Origin: CAXMQZ01 sp963707075
GTDB lineage: Bacteria; Acidobacteriota; Thermoanaerobaculia; Multivoradales; JAHEKO01
DNA: 64,000 nt
Direction: 5' to 3'
Assembly: GCA_963707075.1 (NCBI GenBank)
Contig: CAVPOX010000024.1
Span: forward strand, 137,927 to 201,926
Of this stretch, positions 9,523 through 18,312 are shown piece by piece (the stretch's first letter is position 1; each line of letters begins with the position of its first letter). A model generated the notes under the pieces. That model had not been told where the DNA came from. It searched no databases and worked only from the letters and a program-made list of their open reading frames with translations. A program made the translations under genes and the position numbers.

Positions 9523-9557
9523 ACCTATCGATAGGTGTGCATAATCGGATTTCCGAT
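9523..9557. promoter_or_regulatory. two palindromes upstream of a PAS-GGDEF-EAL gene
   Basis: The intergenic space contains a perfect 14-base palindrome, ACCTATCGATAGGT (9523-9536), followed 7 bases later by an inverted repeat ATCGGA-TT-TCCGAT (9544-9557). A TATAGAT box at about 9595 could be a -10 element. The pair lies 60-95 bases ahead of the ATG at 9618, where an operator would be expected. Regulation by a dimeric repressor or activator is inference only. Confidence 0.4.
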
Positions 9558-9617
9558 GTGCCGTCAGAAAACCGGCCCCTGCGGTAACTCTTCTTATAGA
9601 TAGGGAAGTTGACGTCC

Positions 9618-11822
9618 ATGCCGAACGATGCCGGCGCGAAGGGGAAGGTGTCCATGACGAACGACCGAATTCAGCCAGTGCCCAACGGACGGGACTCCTT
9701 CGTCCGGCGGACGAACCTGGAGAAGCTGAACCGTGGAAGAGGTGGCACCGGAGAAAATGATCCGTGGCCTGCAGACTTCGAGGTTGCAGATTATCGGGAG
9801 ATCTTCGAGCATTCGCTGAGCGGCTACTCTCTTCATGAGGTTCTCTTCGATGAAGATCGAAACCTGCGTGATCTGATTCTCCTGGAAGTCAATCGAGCCT
9901 TCGAAGCGATCACCGGACTGTCGGCGTCTCAAGCGGTGGGACGTCGCATCACGGAGACGATGCCGGGCATCGACCTGAGCCATTTGAGAGAAGCCATGGC
10001 GTGGTTGGAGAGCGGCGACGGAGAGCCCTATCGATTCGAGCAATTCGTGGACGGATTGGGCCGGCACCTCCAGTTTTCGGTGGTGGCCTCGGGCAAGGGC
10101 CAATGTGCCCTGTTCCTGGCCGATGTGACCGACAGGATGCGGGCTGAGAAGGCGCTGGAGGTCCAAGGTGCCTACTTCAGGGAGTTGTTCGAGAAATCAC
10201 CGTTGGCGATTGTCGTTCTCGATAACGACGACTGTGTTCAGGAATGCAACGAGGGCTTCGAGAGGTTGTTCGGGTATTCGCGTGAGGTAGCACGCGGCAA
10301 GTCCATCAACCGCATTCTGGTTCGGCCGGAGGAGTACGAGGACGCCAGCTCCATTTCGCGCAAGGTTCTCCAGGGAGAGGTGGTAGACACCGAAGGCGTC
10401 CGTCTGCGTCGAGACGGAACGACTCTGGATGTCCGCATCCTGGCGCATCCCATCCGACTGGGCGATAAGAATCTGGGGATCTACGGGATCTATAGCGACA
10501 TCAGTCGGCGCAAGCGCGACTCCCTGACTCGCTTGCCGAATCGCTCGACGTTCATGGAGCGCGTCGATCTCGAGTTGGAGAGTGCATCTCGCGAGGACCA
10601 CCTCACCGCATTGCTGACGCTGGACATCGACCGCCTCAAGGACGTCAACGATACGTATGGTCTGGTCGTCGGCGATGCCCTCCTGGTGGCCGTCACCGAG
10701 AGAGTCAGAGAGACGCTGCGGGCCGGTGCCTCGGTAGGGCGCCTGGGCGGCGACGAGTTCGGCATCCTGCAGATGGACCTGACCGATGTCGGCAACTCGG
10801 CGGGTCTGGCTCGGCGCCTGCTGGCCGCTATGGAAGCTCCTTTTCACGTCGAAGGCCACAGGATCCACGTGGGCGCGAGTATCGGGATCGCTCTGGCCCC
10901 GGCCGGGCAGGTGGGAGCGAAGCAGTTGTTGAGCCAGGCCGAACGAGCCCTAGAGCAGGCGAAGCTGGAGGGACGGAGCAATTTCAAGTTTCATGCTGCA
11001 GACATGGACAGGCGGGTGCAGCAGCGAATGATCCTGGGCCAGGAACTCCACGGGGCCCTGGAGCGCAACGAGTTGTTCCTGATGTATCAGCCGCAGATCG
11101 AGTTGCCGAGCCGCAGGGTCATCGGCCTGGAAGCCCTCCTGCGATGGCGGCATCCGAGATCGGGCCTCGTGCCGCCCGACCAGTTCATACCGGTCGCCGA
11201 AGCCAGCGGCGTCATCATTCCGATCGGTGACTGGGTGCTGAGAAGCGCTTGCGAGCAGGCCAGGAGGTGGCAGGAAACGATGGCGCTCGATCTGCCAGTT
11301 GCGGTGAACCTCTCGGCAGTGCAGTTCAAGAATCCCTTCTTTGCCGACACCGTGGTTCAGGCCCTGAGGGATACCGGCCTGCCGCCGGACCTCCTGGAGC
11401 TGGAGCTGACAGAACGAATCCTGGTCGAAGCTACCCCGGCTGTGAAGAAGAGTCTCGGAAGGTTGCGAGACCTGGGAGTTCGATTCGCCCTCGATGATTT
11501 CGGCAAGGGCTATTCCTCGCTCGAGTATCTACGCCAGCTGCCACTGGAGAAGATCAAGATCGACAGGTCGTTCGTCAGGAATCTCGAGGACGATGACAGC
11601 GACGCGGCGATCGTCAGCGCCATATCGGTCCTCGGCAGTCGCCTCGGCCTCAGGGTCCTGGCCGAAGGCGTCGAGAGAAGCTCGCAGCTGGACCTGCTCG
11701 CAGCGGAGGGCTGCAACGAGATTCAGGGCTTCTACTTCAGTCCCCCAAAGGAGGCGGCTGAGATTTCCAGGCTGCTGGTGGAGGGTAGTGACTCCATCAG
11801 TCCCAGCGGCTACGACAACTGA
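9618..11822 (+). CDS. PAS-PAS-GGDEF-EAL cyclic-di-GMP enzyme
   Basis: About 734 residues. ATG 9618 has GGGAAG about 9 bases upstream; ATG 9654, with AAGGGGAAGG just ahead, is an equally plausible start. Two PAS-type sensor regions come first (FEHSLSGYSLHEVLF near 65 and LFEKSPLAIVVLDNDDCVQECNEGFERLFGYS near 195, cited here as domain positions). The diguanylate cyclase half has intact GRLGGDEFG; no RxxD inhibitory site is seen just upstream. The EAL half keeps the expected catalytic residues: EALLRWRHP, VNLSAVQF, ELTERIL, LDDFGKGYSS, KIDRSF, LAEGVE and IQGFYFSPP. It probably binds and hydrolyses cyclic-di-GMP, with the cyclase half potentially active. There is no membrane segment, so it is likely cytoplasmic. 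Confidence 0.9.
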   Translation: MPNDAGAKGKVSMTNDRIQPVPNGRDSFVRRTNLEKLNRGRGGTGENDPWPADFEVADYREIFEHSLSGYSLHEVLFDEDRNLRDLILLEVNRAFEAITGLSASQAVGRRITETMPGIDLSHLREAMAWLESGDGEPYRFEQFVDGLGRHLQFSVVASGKGQCALFLADVTDRMRAEKALEVQGAYFRELFEKSPLAIVVLDNDDCVQECNEGFERLFGYSREVARGKSINRILVRPEEYEDASSISRKVLQGEVVDTEGVRLRRDGTTLDVRILAHPIRLGDKNLGIYGIYSDISRRKRDSLTRLPNRSTFMERVDLELESASREDHLTALLTLDIDRLKDVNDTYGLVVGDALLVAVTERVRETLRAGASVGRLGGDEFGILQMDLTDVGNSAGLARRLLAAMEAPFHVEGHRIHVGASIGIALAPAGQVGAKQLLSQAERALEQAKLEGRSNFKFHAADMDRRVQQRMILGQELHGALERNELFLMYQPQIELPSRRVIGLEALLRWRHPRSGLVPPDQFIPVAEASGVIIPIGDWVLRSACEQARRWQETMALDLPVAVNLSAVQFKNPFFADTVVQALRDTGLPPDLLELELTERILVEATPAVKKSLGRLRDLGVRFALDDFGKGYSSLEYLRQLPLEKIKIDRSFVRNLEDDDSDAAIVSAISVLGSRLGLRVLAEGVERSSQLDLLAAEGCNEIQGFYFSPPKEAAEISRLLVEGSDSISPSGYDN

Positions 11823-11846
11823 GACTTGGCCGAGCCCGCCCCGAGG

Positions 11847-13532
11847 TCAGGATGCGGCGGGCGCCGGCGTACCCGCTTCTGAGAGAAACGCCGAACAACG
11901 GTCTCTCTGGGAGCTCTCGCCTTCCGAAGGGAAGCGCTCGCAGGCTTGATGAACGAAATCGCGCAAGGCCAGGAGCGTGGCCGCCCGCTCGCCAGGTGCG
12001 CTCCAGTCGAGATAAGCGCGCTCGAGACCTTCCAGCCGTGAGTGGTTGCCGCCGGCGAAAGCGTCCTCGAGAGCCAGAAGCTCCGAGAGCACCTCTTTCG
12101 AGTGCTCCTCGATGTCTTGCGTCTCATCGGGGGCCAGCTCCAGAAGATGGCGCAGATACATGCTGCCCCATCGAAATCTGCTATAGCGTCCCGTAGAGCT
12201 CTCGTAGGCCTGCCGATACCAGGCCAGGGCTTCTTCCGTCTCACCGGCCTCTTCCTTCAAGCCACCCAACCAGGACATGAAGTAGTAGGGGGCGACGGTG
12301 TCGTTCATCCTGGCTGCGAGTAGCCCTTCGGCCTCGTCTTCGAGGCCGACGGAGGAGAAGAGATAGGCCATGGTGTTCATTGCCGTCTGCAGCTCGCTTT
12401 CGTCGGCGGTCTCGTCCAGCGCCCAGGCGATTCTCTCTCGTACCCGTGCCTTGAGGTCCTCCGGCGCCACCCAGGCCTCGCTCTCCGGCTGCGCCGCCAG
12501 CTCGGCCAAGAGGACCTGGGTCCGCAAGGCACTCAACCGGTCGTCCAAGGCCAGGGTGTTGTCATTTTCGATCTGGATGAGAGCTGCTGTCCAGGCGTCG
12601 ATGAGATCCGACTGATTCTCACCGGAGTCGGGTGCGAGCAATTCGATGGTGTCGGTGCTGTAGTACAGGAGCCAGATCAGGTTGGCGGCGCGCAGGTCGC
12701 TGTTCGAGAGGATCCTCAGCGACGCCTCCTTCAGGGCCTGAATATCCTCGGCGGGTATCGGCAGCCCATCTTCGGTGCGGGTCGCTTCTCGCTGCGTTTC
12801 CCTTGCGGCGATCAGGTAGTGGGTCAGGAACCTCGACCTCTCGACCTCGAGCTCGACCGGGGATTCGTCGTACAGGCGGCGGAAGATGGACATTCTCTCC
12901 GCCGCCCCCAGGTTCATCGAGCTGTCCTGACTCCAGGAATAGAAGGCCAGAAGGGCCAGGTCGGAAGGGACCGCCGAAGAGGGGCCGTCAGCCATGACCT
13001 CGTCGAGAACGGCCCGCACCGGTCGGGTCGATGTCATGGCGGCATCCAGCACTTCTTGGTAGCGATCGACCGGGAGGGTGCTTGGCATTCGCATGACCTC
13101 GTCCCCCGCCGGACTGAATACGATGACGGTCGGGTAGCCCTTGACGGCCAGCTTCTCGGCCCAAATCTGCGCCCGCTCGGTGTCACCGTCCAGATAGACC
13201 GGTACGAAGTCCTGCATCCTGCCGATGAACTCGGGGCGGGTGAAGAGCTTGTCCTTGAGGTAGTGGCAAGGGGGGCACCATTCTGCGCCCCAGTACAAGA
13301 AGACCGGCTTGCCCTGGATGCTGGCCAGCTCGAAAGCGTCCGTCAACTCCCCTTCGAACCAGGCAATGCCATCGTGGCTTGTCGTTGTCTCCGGCGGCGC
13401 AAGCTCCTCAGCAGATTTCGCCGTGCACGCGGGGAGCAGAAGAACCGCGACGAGTGTGGCTAGCGAGAAGAGTGCGGTCCGTACTGTACCCGCTCGTGGC
13501 TGGCCTGGAAGATGGTGACTCTGGTTGAACAT
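11847..13532 (-). CDS. thioredoxin-domain lipoprotein with C-terminal helical repeats
   Basis: 561 residues from ATG 13532, preceded by AGGAGGAA. The N-terminus is a lipoprotein signal (ALFSLATLVAVLLLPAC). A thioredoxin-like domain follows at about 55-175 with WCPPC, a cis-Pro loop KGYPTVIVF and an Asp-rich VYLDGDTERA strand, as in DsbD-gamma-like periplasmic reductases. The remaining 380 residues are mainly helical and tetratricopeptide-like (EEALAWYRQAYESS), suggesting protein-protein contacts. It is likely membrane-anchored and facing the periplasm, acting in disulfide reduction or maintenance. It lies downstream of the second GGDEF-EAL gene on the same strand, 158 bases apart. It converges with the first GGDEF-EAL gene, stop to stop within 24 bases. 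Confidence 0.85.
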   Translation of the reverse strand: MFNQSHHLPGQPRAGTVRTALFSLATLVAVLLLPACTAKSAEELAPPETTTSHDGIAWFEGELTDAFELASIQGKPVFLYWGAEWCPPCHYLKDKLFTRPEFIGRMQDFVPVYLDGDTERAQIWAEKLAVKGYPTVIVFSPAGDEVMRMPSTLPVDRYQEVLDAAMTSTRPVRAVLDEVMADGPSSAVPSDLALLAFYSWSQDSSMNLGAAERMSIFRRLYDESPVELEVERSRFLTHYLIAARETQREATRTEDGLPIPAEDIQALKEASLRILSNSDLRAANLIWLLYYSTDTIELLAPDSGENQSDLIDAWTAALIQIENDNTLALDDRLSALRTQVLLAELAAQPESEAWVAPEDLKARVRERIAWALDETADESELQTAMNTMAYLFSSVGLEDEAEGLLAARMNDTVAPYYFMSWLGGLKEEAGETEEALAWYRQAYESSTGRYSRFRWGSMYLRHLLELAPDETQDIEEHSKEVLSELLALEDAFAGGNHSRLEGLERAYLDWSAPGERAATLLALRDFVHQACERFPSEGESSQRDRCSAFLSEAGTPAPAAS

Positions 13533-13690
13533 GCCTGGATTCCTCCTCGGGAACGAAACGTCTTGGTTCGGCGCGAGGATGGTATCTCACTTGTCTCGGG
13601 CTGCTGGGCTGCAGCGGCACTCAGATGGTCCGTCTGGTGGTCAGCCCAGGAGGCTGGGCGTTCCATCGAGAGTAGGGAGTGGTGAGCGGC

Positions 13691-16150
13691 TCACCCTTCG
13701 AATGAGGGCACCCGCTCCGCTTCCAGGATGCGAGCCAGGGGCCGAGGACGAGCGATGCCGAATCCCTGAACGTAGTCGACGTTCATGAGGCGGGTCAGGG
13801 CGAGAATCTCGTCGTCCTCGACCCACTCGGCGATCGTCTTCATTTGCATCACGTGGCCAACGTGGTTGATCGACTCGACGAGGGCCCTTTGAATCGGGTC
13901 CCTGGCGATGCCTCGAACGAATTGGCCGTCGATCTTGATGAAATCAACGGGGAAGTTGCGCAGGTACGAGAACGAGCTCAAGCCGCTGCCGAAGTCGTCG
14001 AGAACGAATCGACAACCGCGACCTTTGAGCACCGACATGAACCGCTGAGCACGATCGAAATTGGAGACCGCGGCGGTCTCGGTGATCTCGAAGCAGAGCC
14101 TTTCCGTCGGAATTGCCCGGTAGTTGAGCTCCTGCAGGATGAACTCGAGGAACCGTTCGTCGCTGACGGATTGGGCGGAGAGATTGACCGCTATGAGCGT
14201 GTCTTCGTTGCCGAAGTCGCGGATGCGATCGCTGATCGCCATCAAAGTCTTGCGCACGACCCATTGATCGATCGCGGAGGCCAACCGATGCCGCTCGGCG
14301 AGTGGGATGAACTCGCCTGGGAGGATGTGGCCTCCTTGGCCGTCGTCCATTCTCAGCAGAATCTCGTACATCCAGGGAGCCGAGTCGACGGCCAGGATGG
14401 GTTGAATGAGCTGGGCGAAGAGCTCGAAGTGATCGTCCCTCAGCGCCTCCTGGACTCTCTCGAGAGTGTGGAGCTGTGACTGTCGCTCCCCGGCTGCCAT
14501 CTCGGCGGCCTCGAATTGATGAAAGTGATTTCCGCCACCCTGTTTCGCCAGGTAGCAGGCCGATTCGGCTGCGCTCATCACTTCGGGCACCTCGCCGCTT
14601 TCCGGCCCGATGGCCACGACGCCGACACTTACGCTGGCCGGGACGGATGTCTTGTTCCAGGCCAGTCGGAAGTTGGCGAGGTCCTTGAAGAGCTTGCCGA
14701 GGATCTCGTTTACCTTCAGAGAGGGACAGTCGGAGAGCAGGACTCCGAATTTGTCGCCGCCGATTCTGCCGAGGGTGTCGGTTTCGCGAAATCGCGTCTT
14801 CAGGAATGAGGCGAACTGCTTCAGCATCTTGTCGCCGGCAGGATGACCGAAGGTGTCGTTGAACAGCTTGAAGTCGTCCAGGTCGAGATACAGCAGCGTG
14901 TGCTGGCGAGCGCTCTCGCCGCTCGTGCCCAGAAGCTGGGTGAGCTGCCGTTCGAACTCGGTGCGATTGACCAGGTCCGTCAGATGGTCATGAGTAGCGA
15001 GGTAGACAACACCACGACTTGCCGTTTCCAGGGCCGCCAGGTCTTTCAAGACAAACACGCGACCAGTCGGGTGGCCATCGGGATCGTGCAGGAGAGCGCC
15101 GTGCAGACGGACCGGGATCTCCCTGCCCTCCGGGTGTAGCATCAGGAAATCTCGCGGAGGGCGGCCTTTCTGCGAGGCCCTTTCGATAGCTACCACGGGA
15201 TCCGCGATGGGATCTCGGGTCTTCTGATCGAGCAGATGGAGCAGGTCCCTCAAAGGCTGACCATGAGCCTCGTCCTGGCTCGCGCCGAGGAGATCTTGAG
15301 CCGCAGTGGATATCTCCTGCACCCTGGCCTCGACATCGGTGCGAATCACCCCATCGGCGATCGAGGCGAGAACCGCCAGTGTCTCTTCCTGCTCCAGGTG
15401 GAGCGCCTCCTCGGCTCGGCGACGGTCGGAGATGTCGGTCGCCACCCCGACGAGATCGATCCCCTGAGCGGCACCGCTCGCTATGGGTTGTCCGCGCAGC
15501 ACCAACCAATGCAGGCTCCCTTCTGGATCCCGCATCCGAATTTCCACGAACAGAGACTCGCCATGGGTAAGTGATCTGCGGACCTGTTGCTTCAGGAGTA
15601 CGAGATCCTCCGGGTGAACCGACTCGAAGAGGGCTCGACTGGTAGTAGCGAGGATGGGCGAAGCAGAGTCGAGGATCTCTTTCGGCAGGCCGGATATCAG
15701 CAGGACATCCTCTTGGACTCTCCACTCCCAGCTTGCCGTCCTTCCGGCTCGCTGGACAAGCTTGAGCTGCACTTCTCGATCACGTCGATCAACCTCGGCC
15801 TTTCTGAACGCGGTGATGTCGAAGGCGGTGGCCAAGATTGCCATGCCGCCGCGAAAGAACACGGGGCGTAGCTGCAGATCGGCCCATACCGTCTCGCCCG
15901 CCGTTTTTAGAAACTCGACCTGATGTCGAGCTGTGCCACCTTTCTGCACTTTGTTCTGGAGGACCCGCCGAGATTTCGGGTGGAGCAGCTCGCTGAAGGG
16001 TTGGCCGAGCATCTCCCTGGCTGTCTTGCCAGTCAACTGGCGACAGGCGGGGTTGATGTAGAGCACTTGGTCGGCGTCGAAGACGAAAAGCGCCGCCGCG
16101 GTGCCTTCGATCAAAGGATGAAAACCCTCGTCGGGTGGTGCCAGAGCCAT
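13691..16150 (-). CDS. multi-PAS, degenerate GGDEF (GGDKF) and EAL protein
   Basis: 819 residues when started at the ATG at 16150 (GAGGTGAAC just ahead). The frame is open for another 440 bases upstream, but that stretch reads as antisense of the divergent gene and has no domain. PAS domains occupy residues 10-400 (FVFDADQVLYINPACRQLTG; later PKEILDSASP and VEARVQEISTAAQDLLG). The GGDEF half has GRIGGDKFG, with Lys replacing the active-site Glu, so cyclase activity is doubtful. The EAL half has EILLRM for EALLRW but keeps Glu, plus VNLSAQS, FEITETA, LDDFGSGLSS and FIKIDGQF. It is probably a phosphodiesterase with a regulatory GGDEF domain. Upstream is the divergent gene at 16352. Confidence 0.88.
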   Translation of the reverse strand: MALAPPDEGFHPLIEGTAAALFVFDADQVLYINPACRQLTGKTAREMLGQPFSELLHPKSRRVLQNKVQKGGTARHQVEFLKTAGETVWADLQLRPVFFRGGMAILATAFDITAFRKAEVDRRDREVQLKLVQRAGRTASWEWRVQEDVLLISGLPKEILDSASPILATTSRALFESVHPEDLVLLKQQVRRSLTHGESLFVEIRMRDPEGSLHWLVLRGQPIASGAAQGIDLVGVATDISDRRRAEEALHLEQEETLAVLASIADGVIRTDVEARVQEISTAAQDLLGASQDEAHGQPLRDLLHLLDQKTRDPIADPVVAIERASQKGRPPRDFLMLHPEGREIPVRLHGALLHDPDGHPTGRVFVLKDLAALETASRGVVYLATHDHLTDLVNRTEFERQLTQLLGTSGESARQHTLLYLDLDDFKLFNDTFGHPAGDKMLKQFASFLKTRFRETDTLGRIGGDKFGVLLSDCPSLKVNEILGKLFKDLANFRLAWNKTSVPASVSVGVVAIGPESGEVPEVMSAAESACYLAKQGGGNHFHQFEAAEMAAGERQSQLHTLERVQEALRDDHFELFAQLIQPILAVDSAPWMYEILLRMDDGQGGHILPGEFIPLAERHRLASAIDQWVVRKTLMAISDRIRDFGNEDTLIAVNLSAQSVSDERFLEFILQELNYRAIPTERLCFEITETAAVSNFDRAQRFMSVLKGRGCRFVLDDFGSGLSSFSYLRNFPVDFIKIDGQFVRGIARDPIQRALVESINHVGHVMQMKTIAEWVEDDEILALTRLMNVDYVQGFGIARPRPLARILEAERVPSFEG

Positions 16151-16351
16151 GTTCACCTCGCCTGAATCATAGGCATCGTCGGTGGCGGGCGCTATTCGCT
16201 GTTCCACAGTCGCCTCAGCTTTGATGCACCACCTCGGGGGCGCCTCCTCACGGCGAGGATGGCGTGGCCATCCAGGATGTGGCAAGATCACCGGCTGCGG
16301 GCAAGCGACTGGCTCGACTTGCACGAAAACAGAGGACAGGGGGAGATCAAA

Positions 16352-16816
16352 GTGAACAAGGCTCCGTGGGTGCTTTTTTGGCTGCTGACCTCGGTTGCGG
16401 CGAGCTCGCCGGCACAGGAGATCCATGACGAAATCGAGCTGACCCGATCCCTCATCCAGACCCAGCGTCAGGCAATCGTCACGGCAGCCATGGAATTGAC
16501 CGCGGAGGAGAGCGGCGCATTCTGGCCCTTGTATCACGAGTATCGGGAGGCCAGAGGGAAGGTGGATGACCGGTCGGTCGCTCTGATTCACGGCTACGCT
16601 GAGAATTTCGACCTGATGTCCGACGAGCTCGCGCAGGAGATGATCCAGGAGCTCATGTCCATTCGACAGGAGGAACTCGACGTGACTCGCAAGTACCTGC
16701 GGAGATTCCAGAAGATCCTGCCGGCGATCAAGGTGGCTCGTTTCTTCCAGCTGGAGAACAAGCTCGACGCAGTCATCGATTTCGAACTGGCCGCCGAGAT
16801 TCCTCTCGTTCCCTGA
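16352..16816 (+). CDS. secreted helical periplasmic protein (Spy/CpxP-like in layout)
   Basis: 154 residues from GTG 16352, with GGGGGAG about 7 bases upstream. An in-frame ATG at 16259 is rejected because it would put 31 polar residues before the signal peptide (WVLFWLLTSVAASSPAQ). The mature part is almost all alpha-helical and charged, with the recurring ALTAEESGAFWPLY-type start and FWPLYHEYREA segment common in small periplasmic proteins annotated as unknown. The fold resembles Spy/CpxP-like helical chaperones, but no LTxxQ motif is clear. The HdeD-like membrane gene follows 32 bases downstream and is probably co-transcribed, suggesting an envelope-stress unit (inference). Confidence 0.7.
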   Translation: MNKAPWVLFWLLTSVAASSPAQEIHDEIELTRSLIQTQRQAIVTAAMELTAEESGAFWPLYHEYREARGKVDDRSVALIHGYAENFDLMSDELAQEMIQELMSIRQEELDVTRKYLRRFQKILPAIKVARFFQLENKLDAVIDFELAAEIPLVP

Positions 16817-16848
16817 ACGAAAAGGCCGAGCGCCCTGCCAGACCGATT

Positions 16849-17391
16849 GTGGACCGCTATCTGACGAGGTTCGGGTTCCGATTCGGCGTCGGAGGCTTGC
16901 TGGCGCTGTTCGCCCTCAGGCTCCAATTCGTCCCGATGCCCATCGCGATCGGAGTGCTGCTGGTCGGAGCGGGCTTGGGCTTCGTCGCCCTGGCCTTCGA
17001 GGCTCAGACCGGTGGGAAGGGTATGCTGCCCCTCCTCCTCGGGCTGGTCGCACTGGTGACAGGGGTTTGTTTCCTGATCTGGCCCTCGATGAAGCCGCTC
17101 ACTTCGATAGCCCTGCTCGCAACCTACTCGAGTCTGAGCGGCGGGCTGACTGTGACGTTCGCCCTTCAACTGCGACCGCTTGGTGGCTGGCGCTGGGTTC
17201 TGGTCGGAGGGATCGTGTCGATGCTCGCAGCAGCGGCGATCTGGTTCCAGTTTCCAATCTCGGGCCCAGCGGCCGAGTCGCTTCTTTTGGCTCTGAATCT
17301 TCTGACGGCGGGGGTATGGCTGGTCGCCTTGCGAGGTGTCGGGCCGTCGCGATCGACCCGACCAGCGAACGATACGGATATGTCTATTTGA
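16849..17391 (+). CDS. HdeD/DUF308-like membrane protein
   Basis: 180 residues from GTG 16849. The protein is a string of short hydrophobic segments, about six, with small loops: FGVGGLLALFALRL, IAIGVLLVGAGLGFVAL, LLLGLVALVTGVCFLIWP, then LATYSSLSGGLTVTFALQL and VLVGGIVSMLAAAAIW. The phrase GVCFLIWPSMKPLTSIALL corresponds to the repeating GxxxLxxPxxs/t unit of HdeD-family acid-resistance membrane proteins. No good ribosome site is seen, which fits translational coupling to the preceding gene. Function in envelope or acid stress is inferred from the family only. Confidence 0.7.
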   Translation: MDRYLTRFGFRFGVGGLLALFALRLQFVPMPIAIGVLLVGAGLGFVALAFEAQTGGKGMLPLLLGLVALVTGVCFLIWPSMKPLTSIALLATYSSLSGGLTVTFALQLRPLGGWRWVLVGGIVSMLAAAAIWFQFPISGPAAESLLLALNLLTAGVWLVALRGVGPSRSTRPANDTDMSI

Positions 17392-17444
17392 CATCTCGGC
17401 ATGGGTAGGCCAAATTAGGGTCAGCACCCGAGAGGAGCAAGGCC

Positions 17445-17654
17445 ATGAATCAGCAGCCGACAGTGGAACGGAGACAGGTCAGGGTGACCGTAAACATGTC
17501 ACCCGACATGGTGGCGGCCCTGAAGGTGGCGAGCTTCCAGAGGCGATCCTCGGGAGTGGTCGATGCCGGACTCTCAGAGCTGGTTCGGGAAGCGGTGGAG
17601 GAGTGGCTCGATCGAGAAATCAACGGGCCGAGTCTGATGGCCATGCATGGCTAG
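17445..17654 (+). CDS. small ribbon-helix-helix-like protein, 69 aa
   Basis: A 69-residue frame from ATG 17445 with GAGAGGAGC upstream. After a short polar tail, a beta-strand (RQVRVTVNMSPDMV) is followed by two helices (ALKVASFQRR and LSELVREAVEEWLDRE), the layout of ribbon-helix-helix DNA-binding proteins of the CopG/Arc type. The second helix and the EWLDRE end are typical of antitoxin-like members, but no toxin gene adjoins it. It sits alone 53 bases after the HdeD-like gene and ends just before a hairpin terminator. A transcription-factor role is inferred. Confidence 0.6.
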   Translation: MNQQPTVERRQVRVTVNMSPDMVAALKVASFQRRSSGVVDAGLSELVREAVEEWLDREINGPSLMAMHG

Positions 17655-17717
17655 AGTAGATCTGCAGTTCCAAGGCCGATCCTCCCACACTCAGTCTGAC
17701 AGACAATCCTCCGCGGT

Positions 17718-17736
17718 CACCGGCTCGTTGCCGGTG
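17718..17736. terminator. hairpin between convergent genes
   Basis: Perfect 7-base stem CACCGGC / GCCGGTG around the 5-base loop TCGTT, without a clear T-run. It lies between the stop of the ribbon-helix-helix gene and the stop of the convergent Rho_N gene, so it could end transcription from both sides. Confidence 0.5.
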
Positions 17737-17782
17737 CGTGGACGGGCAGCGTACTGCGCGTCAGGTGCCCGTAGGCCGGGCT

Positions 17783-18106
17783 CTAAACGGTCGCCTTTCT
17801 GATCCTGCGCTTCAAGCGGTGGATTTTCCGCCGGATCTTCTTGAGCTCCCGGTGATCTCCGCCTTCGATGGCTTTCTCACGAAGCACCTTCAGTTGGCGG
17901 ATTTCCGCCTTGACTTTGGATTTGTCGAGGCCCACCACCTGATGTGCCACATGCGCTTCGATTCCCAAGGTCTGGCAAAGGGCCTGTAGCAGATCCTCCT
18001 TGTGCATGCTGGAGTAGCCGCGCAGTTCCTCTGCCTCCATTCCCTTGGCGACCTCGCGAAGCTCGGCGACGGTCATCGCGTGCAATTCTTCGTATGTATG
18101 GCTCAT
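17783..18106 (-). CDS. Rho N-terminal-domain protein with basic tail
   Basis: 107 residues from the ATG at 18106, with GGGAGGGCT directly upstream. Residues 1-50 match the Rho_N helical domain (HAMTVAELREVAKGME, then RGYSSMHKEDLLQAL), which in transcription terminator Rho and related small proteins contacts nucleic acid. Residues 58-107 form a highly basic helix ending HRLKRRIRKATV, likely binding RNA or DNA. A longer in-frame extension to 18388 overlaps the promoter of the divergent thiolase gene and is rejected. The role is unknown; such stand-alone Rho_N proteins may act in transcription or ribosome-associated processes. Confidence 0.75.
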   Translation of the reverse strand: MSHTYEELHAMTVAELREVAKGMEAEELRGYSSMHKEDLLQALCQTLGIEAHVAHQVVGLDKSKVKAEIRQLKVLREKAIEGGDHRELKKIRRKIHRLKRRIRKATV

Positions 18107-18312
18107 AGCCCTCCCCAGTCCAACGAGTTCGTGTCCCATTCTAACCTGTCGCGGCGAGTCGCAAGCTGGTGCCGAGTCGGGCATCGAGATCCCTGGCCTC
18201 GTGATACTCTCGGCGCAGGTGAAGACGGTTGATTGGGCAGCCTCGGCCCAGACGTTCGAGCCGGCAGCCCGATCCCATTCGTGGATTCGAATCATAGAGA
18301 GCGAGGGCAGCC

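Noticed and set aside
16151..16591. N-terminal extension of the second GGDEF-EAL protein
   Set aside because: No domain there, and the divergent gene's start lies in it; the ATG at 16150 has a ribosome site.
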